A DNA stretch of 64,000 nucleotides from contig NZ_DF967539.1 of NCBI RefSeq assembly GCF_000971475.1, forward strand, positions 152,850 to 216,849, in the 5' to 3' direction. Below, one piece after another: positions 1 to 10,327 of the stretch. The notes under the pieces are model-generated. The model did not search any database. It saw only the letters and a list, made by a program, of their open reading frames with translations, and was not told the origin of the DNA. A program made the translations under genes and the position numbers. Source of the stretch: Sulfuricella sp. T08 (GTDB taxonomy: Bacteria; Pseudomonadota; Gammaproteobacteria; Burkholderiales; Sulfuricellaceae). Position 1 is the first letter of the stretch, and each line of letters begins with the position of its first letter.

Positions 1-458
1 ACTACATCCTGGGCGGGGGCGGCTTCGCCTCGCGCTTGATCGAGGAAGTCAGGCAAAAGCGCGGACTGGTATACAGCGTCTATAGCTATTTTCTGCCGTT
101 GCAGCAAAGCGGGCCGTTCCAGATTGGCCTGCAGACCAAGCGCGAGCAAGCCGACGAGGCGCTGGTCGTGGTGCGCAAGACCTTGCAGGATTTCGTTTCC
201 AGGGGGCCAACCGAGGACGAGTTGAAGAAGGCCAAGCAAAATATCGTGGGGGGCTTTCCGTTGCGATTGGACAGCAATAAAAAAATCCTCGATTACCTTA
301 CCGTGATCGGGTTTTATCGGTTACCGCTTTCCTATCTGGATGATTTTTCCGGTAAGGTTGAAAAAGTGACGGTTGCCCAGATCAGGGATGCCTTTATCCG
401 CCGCATCCACCCGGGCAAAATGGTGACCGTGGTAGTCGGTGCGGACGAGGCGAAATAG
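1..458 (+). CDS. M16 family peptidase (C-terminal part, cut by window edge)
   Basis: The reading frame is open from the first bases (first full codon at 3) to a TAG at 456-458, so the gene begins before the window. The glycine-rich stretch GGGGFASRLIEEVR followed by KRGLVYSVYS is the conserved C-terminal signature of M16 (pitrilysin-type) zinc peptidases. The visible part holds no HxxEH zinc motif. In proteobacteria such proteins often come as a catalytic and a non-catalytic pair in the periplasm, and this C-terminal half cannot tell which one it is. It is followed 3 bp later by rsmD on the same strand, a common gene order. Confidence 0.85.
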   Translation, partial: YILGGGGFASRLIEEVRQKRGLVYSVYSYFLPLQQSGPFQIGLQTKREQADEALVVVRKTLQDFVSRGPTEDELKKAKQNIVGGFPLRLDSNKKILDYLTVIGFYRLPLSYLDDFSGKVEKVTVAQIRDAFIRRIHPGKMVTVVVGADEAK

Positions 459-461
459 TCC

Positions 462-1770
<1,309 letters not shown>

Positions 1771-1788
1771 ACCAACCCGGGTCTGGAT

Positions 1789-1827
1789 AAAAAACGGCGG
1801 CATGGAACTCCATGCCGCCGTTTTTTT
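1789..1827. terminator. Bidirectional Rho-independent terminator
   Basis: A perfect 11-bp stem, cggcggcatgg (1795-1805) with ccatgccgccg (1810-1820), has a 4-nt loop. It is flanked by six A on the left and seven T on the right. It lies between the convergent ferredoxin gene and the dynamin-like gene and should stop transcription from both sides. Confidence 0.93.
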
Positions 1828-1840
1828 ATGGACGGAAAGC

Positions 1841-3805
1841 TCAGGCGCTTGCCGCAACAGGTTGTGTTTCTTGCTCGTAGGCCAGCGAGTTGGCAATCTG
1901 CTGCTGCAACAGGGACAAATCCTGCAGTTGCTTGAGGATGCCGCCTTCCATGTGTTGCAGTTCGGTGATCCGGTCTTCCAGCGTGTCGGTTGCCTTGTGG
2001 ATGCGTTTGATGCTTTCCAGGCGGCGGCGCAAATGGAGTTGATGTTCGCGTACCTGGGTTTCCATCGGTGCCATGATTGCCTTCAGCCAGTTTTCCACAT
2101 CCTGGTTTGCGACCTCGTATACATGCACCACCCGGTTTGCCAGAGTTTCAAAAAATTTCGTGGTGATGGAAAATTTTTCGTGGGTCAGCATGTTGAGCAC
2201 GGTGTTGAAGTGCTCGTTGTAGGCTTTTTCCAGCCGGGCGATTTCCTTGTGGTATTTCAGGGTCGAGAATTGGGCGGGAGCCGTCTGACTTAACCCGTGC
2301 TCCTCGTTGAATTTCCTGTACATCGCGCCCATCATGCCCTTGATTTCCTCGATCTGCTTGGCGGATTGGGCGATGTTCTCGTTGGCATCCCTGAAAAACT
2401 GGCTCATGGCATCGCGCATGCCCTTGGTGAATTTGGCCTCGACCATGGCGACGCGGGTGTTCTTGACCTCGGTCCTGAGCGCATCCATGCCGAGGTGGGC
2501 GAACAGGATATTGGTCTGCTGGGAGAATACGCTACGCAGTGCCTGGAAGCGTTGCAGGCCTTTTTCGAAATCTTCTTTGTCCTTCTTTACTTTGGACATC
2601 ATGTGCTCGATCACGTCCTCATTCTTGCCGCGCAGTCCGAGCAGTTCATCCAGTTGCTCGCGCACGCCGGCAAGACGCGCATCCAGAATCGAGCGTATGC
2701 TTTCCTCCATGTACTCAATTTCGCCTTTGGTATTGTCCCGGACGATTTCCTGCTTGGAGGGAATGAGCTCGTCGCTGAGCGATTTTTCCAGCGCCAGCAA
2801 GCGGCTTTTTTCGAGTAGCGGTTCGTCCTGATTGATCTTGGCGAGCAGCCCCTTCTGTGCGGAAACCGGGAAGACATAGTCGGGCTTGATGCCAAGCAGA
2901 CTGGCGCTGGTGGTGACTTGCTTGTCGATTTCGTTTTCGATGGCCTCGCTGCTTTTCAGCTCGTCCCACAGGCCATCGATTTTGTTCAGTACCACCAGGC
3001 GGCCCTTCTGATGCCCTTGCTGGTTGCCGATGTGATTGCGCCAGACTTCAATGTCTGACTTGGTGACGCCGGTGTCGGCGGCAAGGATGAACAGCACCGC
3101 ATGAGCGTTGGGCAGCAGGTTCAGGGTCAGCTCCGGCTCGGTGCCGATGGCGTTGAGACCCGGCGTGTCGAGGATGACCAGGCCCTGCTTCAGCAGCGGA
3201 TGAGGGAAGTTGATGATGGCATGGCGCCAGCAGGGGATGTCCACCGTGCCGTCTTCATGCACGGTAACGATGTTGTTTTCGTCTTTTTCGTTATACAGGC
3301 CATAGCGTGCGGCTTCATCCAGGCTGACCCGCTTGGTCTGACTCACCTGCAGGAAGGCATTGACCATGGCATCGCTCGATTCGATGTCGAGCGGCAGAAT
3401 TTTCCATTCGTCGAGGTAGCGCTTGTACTCCGTGGTGGTGGTGTCGGCGCCACGGGTTTCGATGGGCAGCAACTGGATGCAGGGTTCGCGACCTTCCTCG
3501 TACATCAGTTCGGTCGGGCACATGGTGGTGCGCCCAGCGCTCGAAGGCAGCAATCGCTGGCCGTAATCGGCAAAGAAAATGGCGTTGATCAGCTCGGATT
3601 TGCCGCGCGAGAATTCGGCGACGAAGGCCACGTTGAGCTTGTCGTCATGGAGCCGGTCGAGCAAGTGCTGGATGCGCAGATCCGTTTGCGCGTCGTTCAG
3701 TTCCTGCTCGTTGAGCCAGTTGCGAAAGTCGCCGACGTTGTCAGTCAGGCGGCTGCGCCAGGCGCTGTAGGCTTCGAAATGTGCGACCAGATCATCGTGT
3801 GCCAT
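1841..3805 (-). CDS. Dynamin-like GTPase family protein
   Basis: About 655 residues. An N-terminal GTPase domain shows the P-loop EFSRGKSELINA (dynamin-type G1), the G3 motif DTPGLNAIG and the G4 motif LNKIDGL. The rest is long, mostly helical and charged, as in the stalk of bacterial dynamin-like proteins. These act on membranes or in envelope stress, but a specific role is not visible here. I chose the ATG at 3805 (MAHDDLVAHF) because gggggaa sits just before it; an in-frame TTG at 3832 would add nine residues. The gene is monocistronic and converges on the ferredoxin operon. Confidence 0.85.
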   Translation of the reverse strand: MAHDDLVAHFEAYSAWRSRLTDNVGDFRNWLNEQELNDAQTDLRIQHLLDRLHDDKLNVAFVAEFSRGKSELINAIFFADYGQRLLPSSAGRTTMCPTELMYEEGREPCIQLLPIETRGADTTTTEYKRYLDEWKILPLDIESSDAMVNAFLQVSQTKRVSLDEAARYGLYNEKDENNIVTVHEDGTVDIPCWRHAIINFPHPLLKQGLVILDTPGLNAIGTEPELTLNLLPNAHAVLFILAADTGVTKSDIEVWRNHIGNQQGHQKGRLVVLNKIDGLWDELKSSEAIENEIDKQVTTSASLLGIKPDYVFPVSAQKGLLAKINQDEPLLEKSRLLALEKSLSDELIPSKQEIVRDNTKGEIEYMEESIRSILDARLAGVREQLDELLGLRGKNEDVIEHMMSKVKKDKEDFEKGLQRFQALRSVFSQQTNILFAHLGMDALRTEVKNTRVAMVEAKFTKGMRDAMSQFFRDANENIAQSAKQIEEIKGMMGAMYRKFNEEHGLSQTAPAQFSTLKYHKEIARLEKAYNEHFNTVLNMLTHEKFSITTKFFETLANRVVHVYEVANQDVENWLKAIMAPMETQVREHQLHLRRRLESIKRIHKATDTLEDRITELQHMEGGILKQLQDLSLLQQQIANSLAYEQETQPVAASA

Positions 3806-3880
3806 GATTCCCCCGGGGGATGGTTTATTCAAATGGATTAAACTTTATCACAAAATACACCACATCAACGTGACTTATCA

Positions 3881-3925
3881 ATATTTTAACGCACGTATTG
3901 AACGTCACTTCTGGCAGCCGGGGCA
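3881..3925. repeat. Direct repeat, distal copy of the mutM 3' end
   Basis: About 45 bp resembling 5481-5524, which covers the last codons and downstream flank of mutM. The inner 22 bp match at 20 of 22 positions, and both copies begin with atatttta. On the minus strand this copy still reads the mutM tail (Cys-Pro-Gly-Cys-Gln-Lys-stop). The two copies bracket the PilZ gene. Confidence 0.6.
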
Positions 3926-4186
3926 TCCAAAAATTGAGTGGCGGGGGTGACGGGTATCCTCCCACGCTTACTTTACGTGCCTTCGGCTGACGTTTAAGCG
4001 GCGTCAAGGCGAATATTTGTGTGGGGTTGTGGGTGGTTGTTGGGGAAAGCCTTGTTGCAATGCAAGACTCCGGAGTTTTTTAAAAGCTTAATTGAAACGG
4101 ACCTCTTTAGTTGCTGCTTTCCCAGTTGCGGAACGCGTTCCTGAGGGCAATCAAAGTCATCAAGCTTCTGCAAACATCTGCTCGAT
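3926..4186. other. Intergenic stretch with no recognised gene
   Basis: Together with 3806-3880 this leaves about 380 bp between the dynamin-like gene and the PilZ gene without a convincing gene. Apart from the mutM-tail repeat at 3881-3925 I see only a short palindrome, ctccggag, followed by six T near 4080. It might end transcription weakly on the plus strand. Confidence 0.5.
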
Positions 4187-5101
4187 TCACGCGCCGTAGT
4201 TGAGCAACCCAGTCTTCAATTCCAGAAGGTCCAGCGGATCGAAGCTGCGAAGCCTTCCGTCCTTGAACAGCCCCTCCAGCTTAATAGCGCAGGTCTCCGG
4301 CGAGCTGCGGATTACCGATCCTTTGATAGTGTAGAGCCGTTTCGCTTCACCGAGATCGATGTCAAGAATCACTTCGCTACCCCGTGGCATCACAGGCATC
4401 GTTGTATCGCGGTCACGCACACGGATACGCATAGCGTCCTCGGATAAATCATAAATTGTGCAGGGCCCGGATAACTTCCCTTCCGGCAAAGACACCGCCA
4501 CCGGAGCACAGATTTTCGCGCGAGCCTTCTTTCGTTGATCGGTAACAGCCAGAGTATCCAGTTCCGGCGTCAGCAAGACCATCTTCGCATGCGCGTAAGG
4601 GCCATCGGGCAGCGCGATCTGCTTCGCCACCACGGTATCTACAGTCGACACGCCCTTGGCCCCCGCATTGGAGATCAGGGAAATGGAATTGCCCTTGTTA
4701 AATTGCCGCTTTCGGCCAATAAGCGCACGCCGATGATAATCGAGCTTCATCTCAAGGTCGGACGTGTCCGGAACGAGCAGCTGAAACAGCTTGAGATCGG
4801 AAACAGGTATTCGCTCTTCGTTTTTCCCTGCACAGAACGCCGTCGGATAGCCTTGAGAGTCGCGATCGATCGCTTCCCCGGAATAGACAAATTCTCCGTT
4901 CGCGCAGTAGGCGATGACAAATGTGTCGAAAACAATTTCCTTCTGGAACTCGGGGTAATAGCGCAGTTTTTTCCCAATCGGGAAAAACTCGATTAGTTTC
5001 TTGACCTGATCGAGGTCGATCCTCGTCTGGGTGGCGTTTCCCGATGATGGCTCCTTAGCCCTCTCAGAGCCAAGGGATTTGCCAAGGAATGTTTTTATCA
5101 C
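4187..5101 (-). CDS. PilZ-domain protein, probable cyclic di-GMP receptor
   Basis: 304 residues from a GTG at 5101, chosen because gaggaga lies just upstream; ATG codons at 5170 and 5140 would give longer forms with poor ribosome sites. The C-terminal third looks like a PilZ domain: a basic RKKARAK stretch (RxxxR type) at the domain start and DLSEDAM, a DxSxx(G) motif with Ala in the last place. The N-terminal part could be a YcgR-like domain, but I cannot confirm that. PilZ domains bind cyclic di-GMP and control motility or exopolysaccharide output. The gene stands alone between direct repeats of the mutM end, so it may be an insertion. Confidence 0.7.
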   Translation of the reverse strand: MIKTFLGKSLGSERAKEPSSGNATQTRIDLDQVKKLIEFFPIGKKLRYYPEFQKEIVFDTFVIAYCANGEFVYSGEAIDRDSQGYPTAFCAGKNEERIPVSDLKLFQLLVPDTSDLEMKLDYHRRALIGRKRQFNKGNSISLISNAGAKGVSTVDTVVAKQIALPDGPYAHAKMVLLTPELDTLAVTDQRKKARAKICAPVAVSLPEGKLSGPCTIYDLSEDAMRIRVRDRDTTMPVMPRGSEVILDIDLGEAKRLYTIKGSVIRSSPETCAIKLEGLFKDGRLRSFDPLDLLELKTGLLNYGA

Positions 5102-5503
5102 TTCTCTTCTCCTCGCATACTGCCACCCGCCAAAAATCATAGAGCAACGTTTTTCAGGGAGCTCCTGCACAGGCCAAGGCAGCAGATTTCAGCCCGAAAA
5201 GGCAGTTGTGCTGCCATAGGGCAACTGGCTATTTTTCTACTAAAAGCTGAATCGTCCCGACTCAACTGGACATTTCAAAACCGGTTGAAATGCGGTAATT
5301 ACGAACTCTACCGGAAAAAGGGGTACTAGCCTATTCAACCTGATCCGTGCCTCTATTTTTTGCTGTGTCAGAGCGCATGTCGCATTATGCTTGGTCATCA
5401 AGGCATTCGGGTAGACTACTGGAAACCTCAAGTCTAGATTAATAGCATATTCTTGTTAAATTAATCAGCGCGATTCGCCGATATTTTATGGCGTGTCCAG
5501 GCG
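5102..5503. other. Intergenic region between PilZ gene and mutM
   Basis: About 400 bp, more AT-rich than its neighbours. It holds an 8-bp perfect stem (catttcaa / ttgaaatg, 5271-5292) without a T run, and the proximal copy of the mutM-tail repeat from 5481. No gene with a ribosome-binding site and recognisable product was found on either strand. Confidence 0.5.
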
Positions 5504-5524
5504 TCATTTCTGGCACCCGGGGCA
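5481..5524. repeat. Direct repeat at the mutM 3' end, proximal copy
   Basis: This is the natural 3' end of mutM plus about 20 bp of flank. It is repeated at 3881-3925 in the same orientation. A duplicated gene end around a short segment is what site-specific insertion at a gene end leaves, though unequal recombination would look the same. Confidence 0.55.
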
Positions 5525-6319
5525 GTAGAAGGTGGAACGTTGCCCCTGACGTAACTGGCGTACTGTCGTACCGCAACGCAGGCAGGGCTGGCCGGTGCGG
5601 CCATAGACTCCATATTGCTGCTGAAAATAGCCGGGGTTGCCGGCGCTGTTGACGAAATCGCGCAGGGTGCTGCCGCCCGCGGCAATTGCCAGATTCAGGA
5701 TGTCCTTCACTAAAGCCGCCAGATTGGCGCAGCGCGCTTTGCCCAGCCTCCCGGCCGCGGTTTTCGGGCTGATGCCGGCGGAAAACAGCGCTTCGTTTGC
5801 GTAGATGTTGCCGACACCGACAATGATGTGACCGTCCATCAGGAATTGCTTGATCGGGGTCCGGCGACCGCGCGACACCCGGTAGAGGAAATCGCCGTCG
5901 AAAGCTGCTGTCAGAGGCTCGACGCCGAGGCGGGCCAGTAGCGGATGGTTTTCCGGCGGCGCCGTCGTCCACAGCACTGCCCCGAAACGGCGAGGGTCGC
6001 GCAGCCGCATGCACTGGCCGCTTTCCACTACCAGATCGAAGTGGTCATGTTTTTCAGGCGGCGTAGCGGCGGGTAGGATGCGCAGGCTGCCCGACATGCC
6101 GAGGTGCAGGATCAGCCAGCCCTCTCCGCAATCCAGCAGCAGGTATTTGCCGCGTCGTTCGATGCTGCGCAGGGTTAAGCCGGGCAGGACTTGTTTCAGC
6201 GTTTCCGGTACTGGATGGCGCAAGCCGGTGTGGCGGACGATGGCAGCCTGGATGCGCTGGCCGACCAAGTGGGGTTCCAGGCCGCGGCGTGTAGTTTCTA
6301 CTTCGGGTAGTTCGGGCAT
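5504..6319 (-). CDS. mutM: Formamidopyrimidine-DNA glycosylase (Fpg)
   Basis: 271 residues. It begins [14 protein letters not shown], so after Met removal Pro is the catalytic N-terminal residue. The C-terminus carries the zinc finger CLRCG...CPGC needed for DNA binding. [13 protein letters not shown] and GGSTLRDF are further family motifs. The enzyme removes 8-oxoguanine and formamidopyrimidines from DNA and nicks the abasic site. The reading frame extends upstream to 6358, but the conserved start at 6319 is clear. It lies 7 bp after the DUF4340 gene and is likely the last gene of the ABC transporter operon. Confidence 0.96.
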   Translation of the reverse strand: MPELPEVETTRRGLEPHLVGQRIQAAIVRHTGLRHPVPETLKQVLPGLTLRSIERRGKYLLLDCGEGWLILHLGMSGSLRILPAATPPEKHDHFDLVVESGQCMRLRDPRRFGAVLWTTAPPENHPLLARLGVEPLTAAFDGDFLYRVSRGRRTPIKQFLMDGHIIVGVGNIYANEALFSAGISPKTAAGRLGKARCANLAALVKDILNLAIAAGGSTLRDFVNSAGNPGYFQQQYGVYGRTGQPCLRCGTTVRQLRQGQRSTFYCPGCQK

Positions 6320-6326
6320 GGTTTGA

Positions 6327-7163
6327 TTATTTGCCAGGGCTGAGCAAGCGTTTCCCAATTCCCGCAGGGAAATGGTATTGCAGTTTCTCGTCTTCGCGCA
6401 GTATTACCAGCTCTGGTTCGCGCCGCAGGATTTTGCAGGGAATGAGCTTGCCATCGCCGAGGCGCAGGGTGAAGGATTCCTGCGGGGGCGTGCCGTCGTA
6501 GGGCTGGGTAACCAGGCTGGAAGCGTTGCGCCATTCGTCCACCCAGCGGTTGATGTCATCCTGGCTCAAGTCTTGGCGGGCAGGGGAGGTCGACCATTTG
6601 CCATCGCTGTCCTGGCTGAGTTTCAGATCCGCAAACTCGAAGCCGGCCAGTTTTTCTTCCTCAGCCAAAAAGGCGCGGGCGGCGAAATCGGCAGGCATTT
6701 TCATCGCATGGGCAAGATAGCTGGGCGCGACCAGATGGACGCCGCCATTCGTGGCGACGTAGACCTCGCCGGTCAGCGTGTTCTGCGTGCCGAAGCTGAA
6801 TTCCTGATCGTTGAGCGTGAGGCGTAACAGGGGGTTGTCGAGCTGGAAGCGGCCAAGGTCGGTGGCGGGGAAGCGTTGCGGGCTGGTGGCGGCGAGGATT
6901 TCCAGCAGGCGTCCGACCGCCGCCCCTTCCGCCCGTGCCTGGAATGGCGCGCTCAGGCGCCAGCCCGCCGGATTTTTTTGCAGCACGATGGCCGGTTGGC
7001 CGGGCTTTTCGATGGCGATACGGTTAATGCTGGCGCTGGCGCTGGCGAGGGTGGAGAGCTTGAATTCCGCTTGGGCCATGGGCTTGGGCTTGAGCCAGAC
7101 CAGCAGGATCAGGACGGCGACCAGCGCGGTCAGCACTAGGTTCAGCAGGATGCGGGATTTCAT
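6327..7163 (-). CDS. DUF4340 domain protein, partner of GldG-type ABC transporter
   Basis: 278 residues from the ATG at 7163, which overlaps the stop of the preceding gene by 4 bp (ATGA). One N-terminal membrane segment (about residues 5-24) is followed by a periplasmic domain of the DUF4340 type, recognised from its position after gldG and its layout. Such proteins accompany GldA/F/G-like ABC systems in many proteobacteria. The substrate is unknown. It belongs to the five-gene minus-strand unit 9996-5504. Confidence 0.75.
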   Translation of the reverse strand: MKSRILLNLVLTALVAVLILLVWLKPKPMAQAEFKLSTLASASASINRIAIEKPGQPAIVLQKNPAGWRLSAPFQARAEGAAVGRLLEILAATSPQRFPATDLGRFQLDNPLLRLTLNDQEFSFGTQNTLTGEVYVATNGGVHLVAPSYLAHAMKMPADFAARAFLAEEEKLAGFEFADLKLSQDSDGKWSTSPARQDLSQDDINRWVDEWRNASSLVTQPYDGTPPQESFTLRLGDGKLIPCKILRREPELVILREDEKLQYHFPAGIGKRLLSPGK

Positions 7164-8512
7164 GCCTTGCGCCGTCGCCACCAGGTGCCGATGCCGACGC
7201 CGATAAATGCCAGCGGCAGTATGATGAGAAAGCCGATGGCGATTACCGCTGCGGCGCTCTTGCTCAAGTTGAGGCTGGTGTCCTGGGCGGCCTTGGTCGG
7301 GATGGTGATGAGGCTGTCGTCCCCGGCCAGCCAGTTGAACAGGTTGAGGCCGAGGTCGAGGTTGCCGCCGTTGCCGAGATAGGTGTTGGAGAGAAAACCG
7401 CCGTTGCCGACCACGATGACCCGCTGGCTCCTGTCTTCCACGCTACGTTCAAGGGCGATGGCGATGGTTGCCGGCCCCGGCGTGTCGCGGTTCTTGTCGT
7501 AGGCGATGGTCCCGTCGAGCTTGCCGGTTTCCACCCATCCCTGCGGTGCGACCTCGATCAAGGAGGTGGCCAGCCAGCCTTTGCCTTCGCTGGAGCTGAT
7601 AGTGCGGGCATAGGGGAAGGCGGTGACAAGATTGAAGCCGAGTGTCGCCGGATGGCGGCCGTAAACGGCGCCCAGGGCAATGGTCGGAGCAGCGTTGAGC
7701 TGCTGGGCGGCGGGGTCCACTATCGTGCCGGGCGTCAGCACCAGCCCAAGTGTTTCAGCCAGCGGCTGCAATCCGTGCAGCGGCTCCTGGTCGATCAGCC
7801 ACAGCAGGTTGCCACCCCTTTCCAGGAATTTATTCAGCTTCTCCACTTCCCCCGGCATCAGATCCACTTGCGGGCTGGCGATCATCAGCAGGCTGGCGTT
7901 GTCGGGCACGTCCTGGGCCAGTGAGAGGTTGAGGCTTGCCGTCTTGAAGCCCTTGGCTTCCAGCTTCCTGCCGAAATCGCCGAGATCGTGGTTGGCCATG
8001 CCATCGAGCTTGCGTTCGCCGTGTCCGTCCAGGTAGAACGCTATGCGCTTGCCGGCGCGGGTCAGCCGGGTAAGAAGAGAGGTCAGCATCTGCTCGTTCA
8101 GGTTGGTGAGGTGCTCGCTGCGTCCCTGGTATTCAACCACCATTTCGCCATTGGCCTGGATGCCGGCCGCCCGAGTCAACTGGGGCTGTTCCGCCGGATC
8201 GACGAACTTGAGCGTGAGATCGGGCTTGGCAAGCCTGTAGAGGCTGATGAATTCGCGAATGATTTTGCGCACATCGCCTAGCCGGGGGTCCTGCTGGGTG
8301 GCGTAGGCGGTGATAGTGACCGGGCCGGACAGACTCTTGAGCGCGTCGATGCTGGCCTGGCTCAGCGAATTGCGGCTGTTGCGGGTGATGTCCCATTGTG
8401 CCGTGTATTCGCGGGAAAGGGTGACCAGCAGGCCGATGGCGATGAGGAACAGGACGAGAAAGATGGCGCTTTGCAGGCGCAACTGGAAGCGGGATCGATT
8501 GGGGATTTTCAT
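7160..8512 (-). CDS. GldG-family ABC transporter auxiliary protein
   Basis: 450 residues. It has an N-terminal membrane segment (about 15-35), a large extracytoplasmic region and a C-terminal membrane segment ending in an RRRK tail. Its GldG/ABC-type-uncharacterised character shows in the segment ITAYATQQDPRLGDVRKIIREF and in RIAFYLDGHGERKLDG. It starts directly after the stop of the permease gene and shares an ATGA overlap with the DUF4340 gene. In gliding Bacteroidetes GldG works with GldA and GldF; in non-gliding proteobacteria the role is unclear. Confidence 0.8.
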   Translation of the reverse strand: MKIPNRSRFQLRLQSAIFLVLFLIAIGLLVTLSREYTAQWDITRNSRNSLSQASIDALKSLSGPVTITAYATQQDPRLGDVRKIIREFISLYRLAKPDLTLKFVDPAEQPQLTRAAGIQANGEMVVEYQGRSEHLTNLNEQMLTSLLTRLTRAGKRIAFYLDGHGERKLDGMANHDLGDFGRKLEAKGFKTASLNLSLAQDVPDNASLLMIASPQVDLMPGEVEKLNKFLERGGNLLWLIDQEPLHGLQPLAETLGLVLTPGTIVDPAAQQLNAAPTIALGAVYGRHPATLGFNLVTAFPYARTISSSEGKGWLATSLIEVAPQGWVETGKLDGTIAYDKNRDTPGPATIAIALERSVEDRSQRVIVVGNGGFLSNTYLGNGGNLDLGLNLFNWLAGDDSLITIPTKAAQDTSLNLSKSAAAVIAIGFLIILPLAFIGVGIGTWWRRRKA

Positions 8513-9256
8513 TTAGCCATGTGTCCTGTCATTGTCGAGCCGGCGCACCGCCAGCACCAGGAACAAAGCGATGAACAGCACGAAATAGGCAGCGTCGGCG
8601 CTGGCGATGATGCCGCGGTTGAACGATTCGAAATGCTTCATCAGCGAAAGGGTGTTCAGCCAACTGTCGGCGTCATGCGCCGACATATTGATGATCCACA
8701 GGCCAAGAAGTGCGCCAAAAGTGCCAATCGCGGCGATGATCGGGTGTGCCGTGAGGCTGGAAATGAACAGGCCGAGCGCGGCGAAGCTGGCTGCCAGCAG
8801 CACCAGTCCGACGATGTTGCCGGCCAGCAGCCCCGGGTCGAGCGTTGCGCCGGCATACAGCGACAGTGACATCAACGCAACCAGACCGATCAACAGGGAG
8901 AGGAAAGCCATCAGGCCGAGGAATTTGCCGAGGATGATCTCGCTAACCGAAACCGGCGCGCTCAGCAATAGATTAAGCGTCTGGTTGCGCCGCTCCTCGG
9001 CGATCAGGCGCATGCTCAGGAGCGGCACCGCCATCAGCAAAATGATCGCGGCGTTGCCGAACAGGGGCGTTACAATCAGCTCGGTAACACCCGGCGGGTT
9101 GGCGAGGGCGGTCAGCTGCGGCTGGATCGCCAGAAAGGCATCGACCTGGTTCAGAAAAAAATAGGCGAGGATGATCTCCAGCACGGCCAGGATAATCCAC
9201 GCCATCGGCCCGCTGAACAGGATTTTCAGTTCCTTGGCGGCAATGGTGAAAATCAT
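8513..9256 (-). CDS. ABC-2 type permease, GldF-like
   Basis: 247 residues with about six predicted membrane segments. IFTIAAKELKILFSGPMAWI at the N-terminus and RNQTLNLLLSAPVSVSEIILGKFLG are typical of ABC-2 permeases of the GldF/NosY type. The ATG overlaps the end of the ATPase gene by 4 bp, so the two are translationally coupled. It should form the membrane channel with the ATPase at 9253-9996. The substrate cannot be read from the sequence. Confidence 0.85.
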   Translation of the reverse strand: MIFTIAAKELKILFSGPMAWIILAVLEIILAYFFLNQVDAFLAIQPQLTALANPPGVTELIVTPLFGNAAIILLMAVPLLSMRLIAEERRNQTLNLLLSAPVSVSEIILGKFLGLMAFLSLLIGLVALMSLSLYAGATLDPGLLAGNIVGLVLLAASFAALGLFISSLTAHPIIAAIGTFGALLGLWIINMSAHDADSWLNTLSLMKHFESFNRGIIASADAAYFVLFIALFLVLAVRRLDNDRTHG

Positions 9257-9996
9257 GCTTTTTCCTCTGCTTGTTGGGTCAGCTGGATGAAGACTTCTTC
9301 CAGGTTGGCCTGGTCCGGATAAGTCTGCTTCAGTTCGGTCATGTCGCCGCCGAATACCAGTTTGCCCTGGTTCATGATCTGGATGCGGTCGCAGACGCTT
9401 TCCACCTCTGGCAGGATGTGGGTGGAAAGGATCACGCTGTGCTCTCCGCCCAGCTCGCGGATCAGGCTGCGGATCTCGCGGATCTGGATCGGATCGAGGC
9501 CGACAGTGGGCTCATCCATGATCACCACGCGCGGATTGTGCACGATCGCCTGGGCGATGCCCACCCGCTGCTGGTAGCCTTTGGACAGATTTCCGATCAG
9601 ACGTTTTCCGACTTCGATCAGGCCGCAGCGCTGCCGGGCCTTGTCAACAGCATCGGCGATTTCATGCTTGGGAATGCGGTGCAGTCGCGCGGCAAGGCGG
9701 AGATATTCATCCACGGTCAGCTCCCGGTACAGAGGCGGAGTTTCCGGCAGGTAGCCGAGCAGTGCCTTGGCTTCGCGTGGGCGCTCCAGCAGGTTGATGC
9801 CGCAGATTTCGATGGCGCCGGTGCTGGGAGCCAGACAACCGGCCAGCATTTGCAGGGTGGTGGTCTTGCCGGCGCCGTTCGGTCCGAGCAGGCCCAGTAC
9901 CTCGCCCTGGCGCAGTTCGAAGCCGATGTTCCGCACGGCGGAGCGGGAGCCGTAGCTGCGGGAAAGGTCTTTGATGGAAACGGTAATCTTCGTCAT
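9253..9996 (-). CDS. ABC transporter ATP-binding protein, GldA-like
   Basis: 247 residues. Walker A is GPNGAGKTT, the signature LSKGYQQRVGIAQAI and Walker B VVIMDEPTVGLDP, followed by the H-loop ILSTHIL. All key residues are present, so the ATPase looks active. It is first in the operon ATPase-permease-GldG-DUF4340-mutM. Its start at 9996 is followed on the other side by the 236-bp repeat element, so its promoter must lie within about 80 bp (9997-10074) or in the repeat. Confidence 0.92.
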   Translation of the reverse strand: MTKITVSIKDLSRSYGSRSAVRNIGFELRQGEVLGLLGPNGAGKTTTLQMLAGCLAPSTGAIEICGINLLERPREAKALLGYLPETPPLYRELTVDEYLRLAARLHRIPKHEIADAVDKARQRCGLIEVGKRLIGNLSKGYQQRVGIAQAIVHNPRVVIMDEPTVGLDPIQIREIRSLIRELGGEHSVILSTHILPEVESVCDRIQIMNQGKLVFGGDMTELKQTYPDQANLEEVFIQLTQQAEEKA

Positions 9997-10074
9997 GCCC
10001 TGGTTGCTTTGAAAAAGCGCAAATATGTCCTAATATGGGGAACGCGTAAAGAGCGCATTTGCCAACTGCATCAT

Positions 10075-10310
10075 CCTAGAAACCTCAGTTGACCGCTCGG
10101 CTGAATATTTAACACCGTGATTGCAATATATTTCTTCATGATTTACTGTTCCACCCGGTTGTTGAGCTCGCTACGGGATGGATTGCACGGTTTTTGCGGC
10201 GTATGGCGGCGTTGCAACTCCTTGGAATGGAACGACCATTCCGCGTCGTTGCGCCTTGCCCTGCACCCCCAAAACCGCACACTCCACCCCGTCCAACTAA
10301 GGTTTCTAGG
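10075..10310 (+). repeat. 236-bp element with terminal inverted repeats, copy 1
   Basis: It begins cctagaaacctcagttgac and ends gtccaactaaggtttctagg; these ends are imperfect inverted copies of each other, about 19 bp long. A second copy of the same length lies at 36229-36464, over 80% alike by eye. Inside is a conserved hairpin, ggaatg-N6-cattcc. No reading frame fits it. It ends 17 bp before the ATG of the TPR lipoprotein. It could be a non-autonomous transposable element (MITE) or a structured leader RNA. No clear target duplication is seen. Confidence 0.8.
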
Positions 10311-10327
10311 ATTATTATATCCCTGTG

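Noticed and set aside
3825-4007. A 60-residue minus-strand open frame
   Set aside because: Part of it reads the mutM-tail repeat; no start signal and no family, so it is described as a repeat instead.
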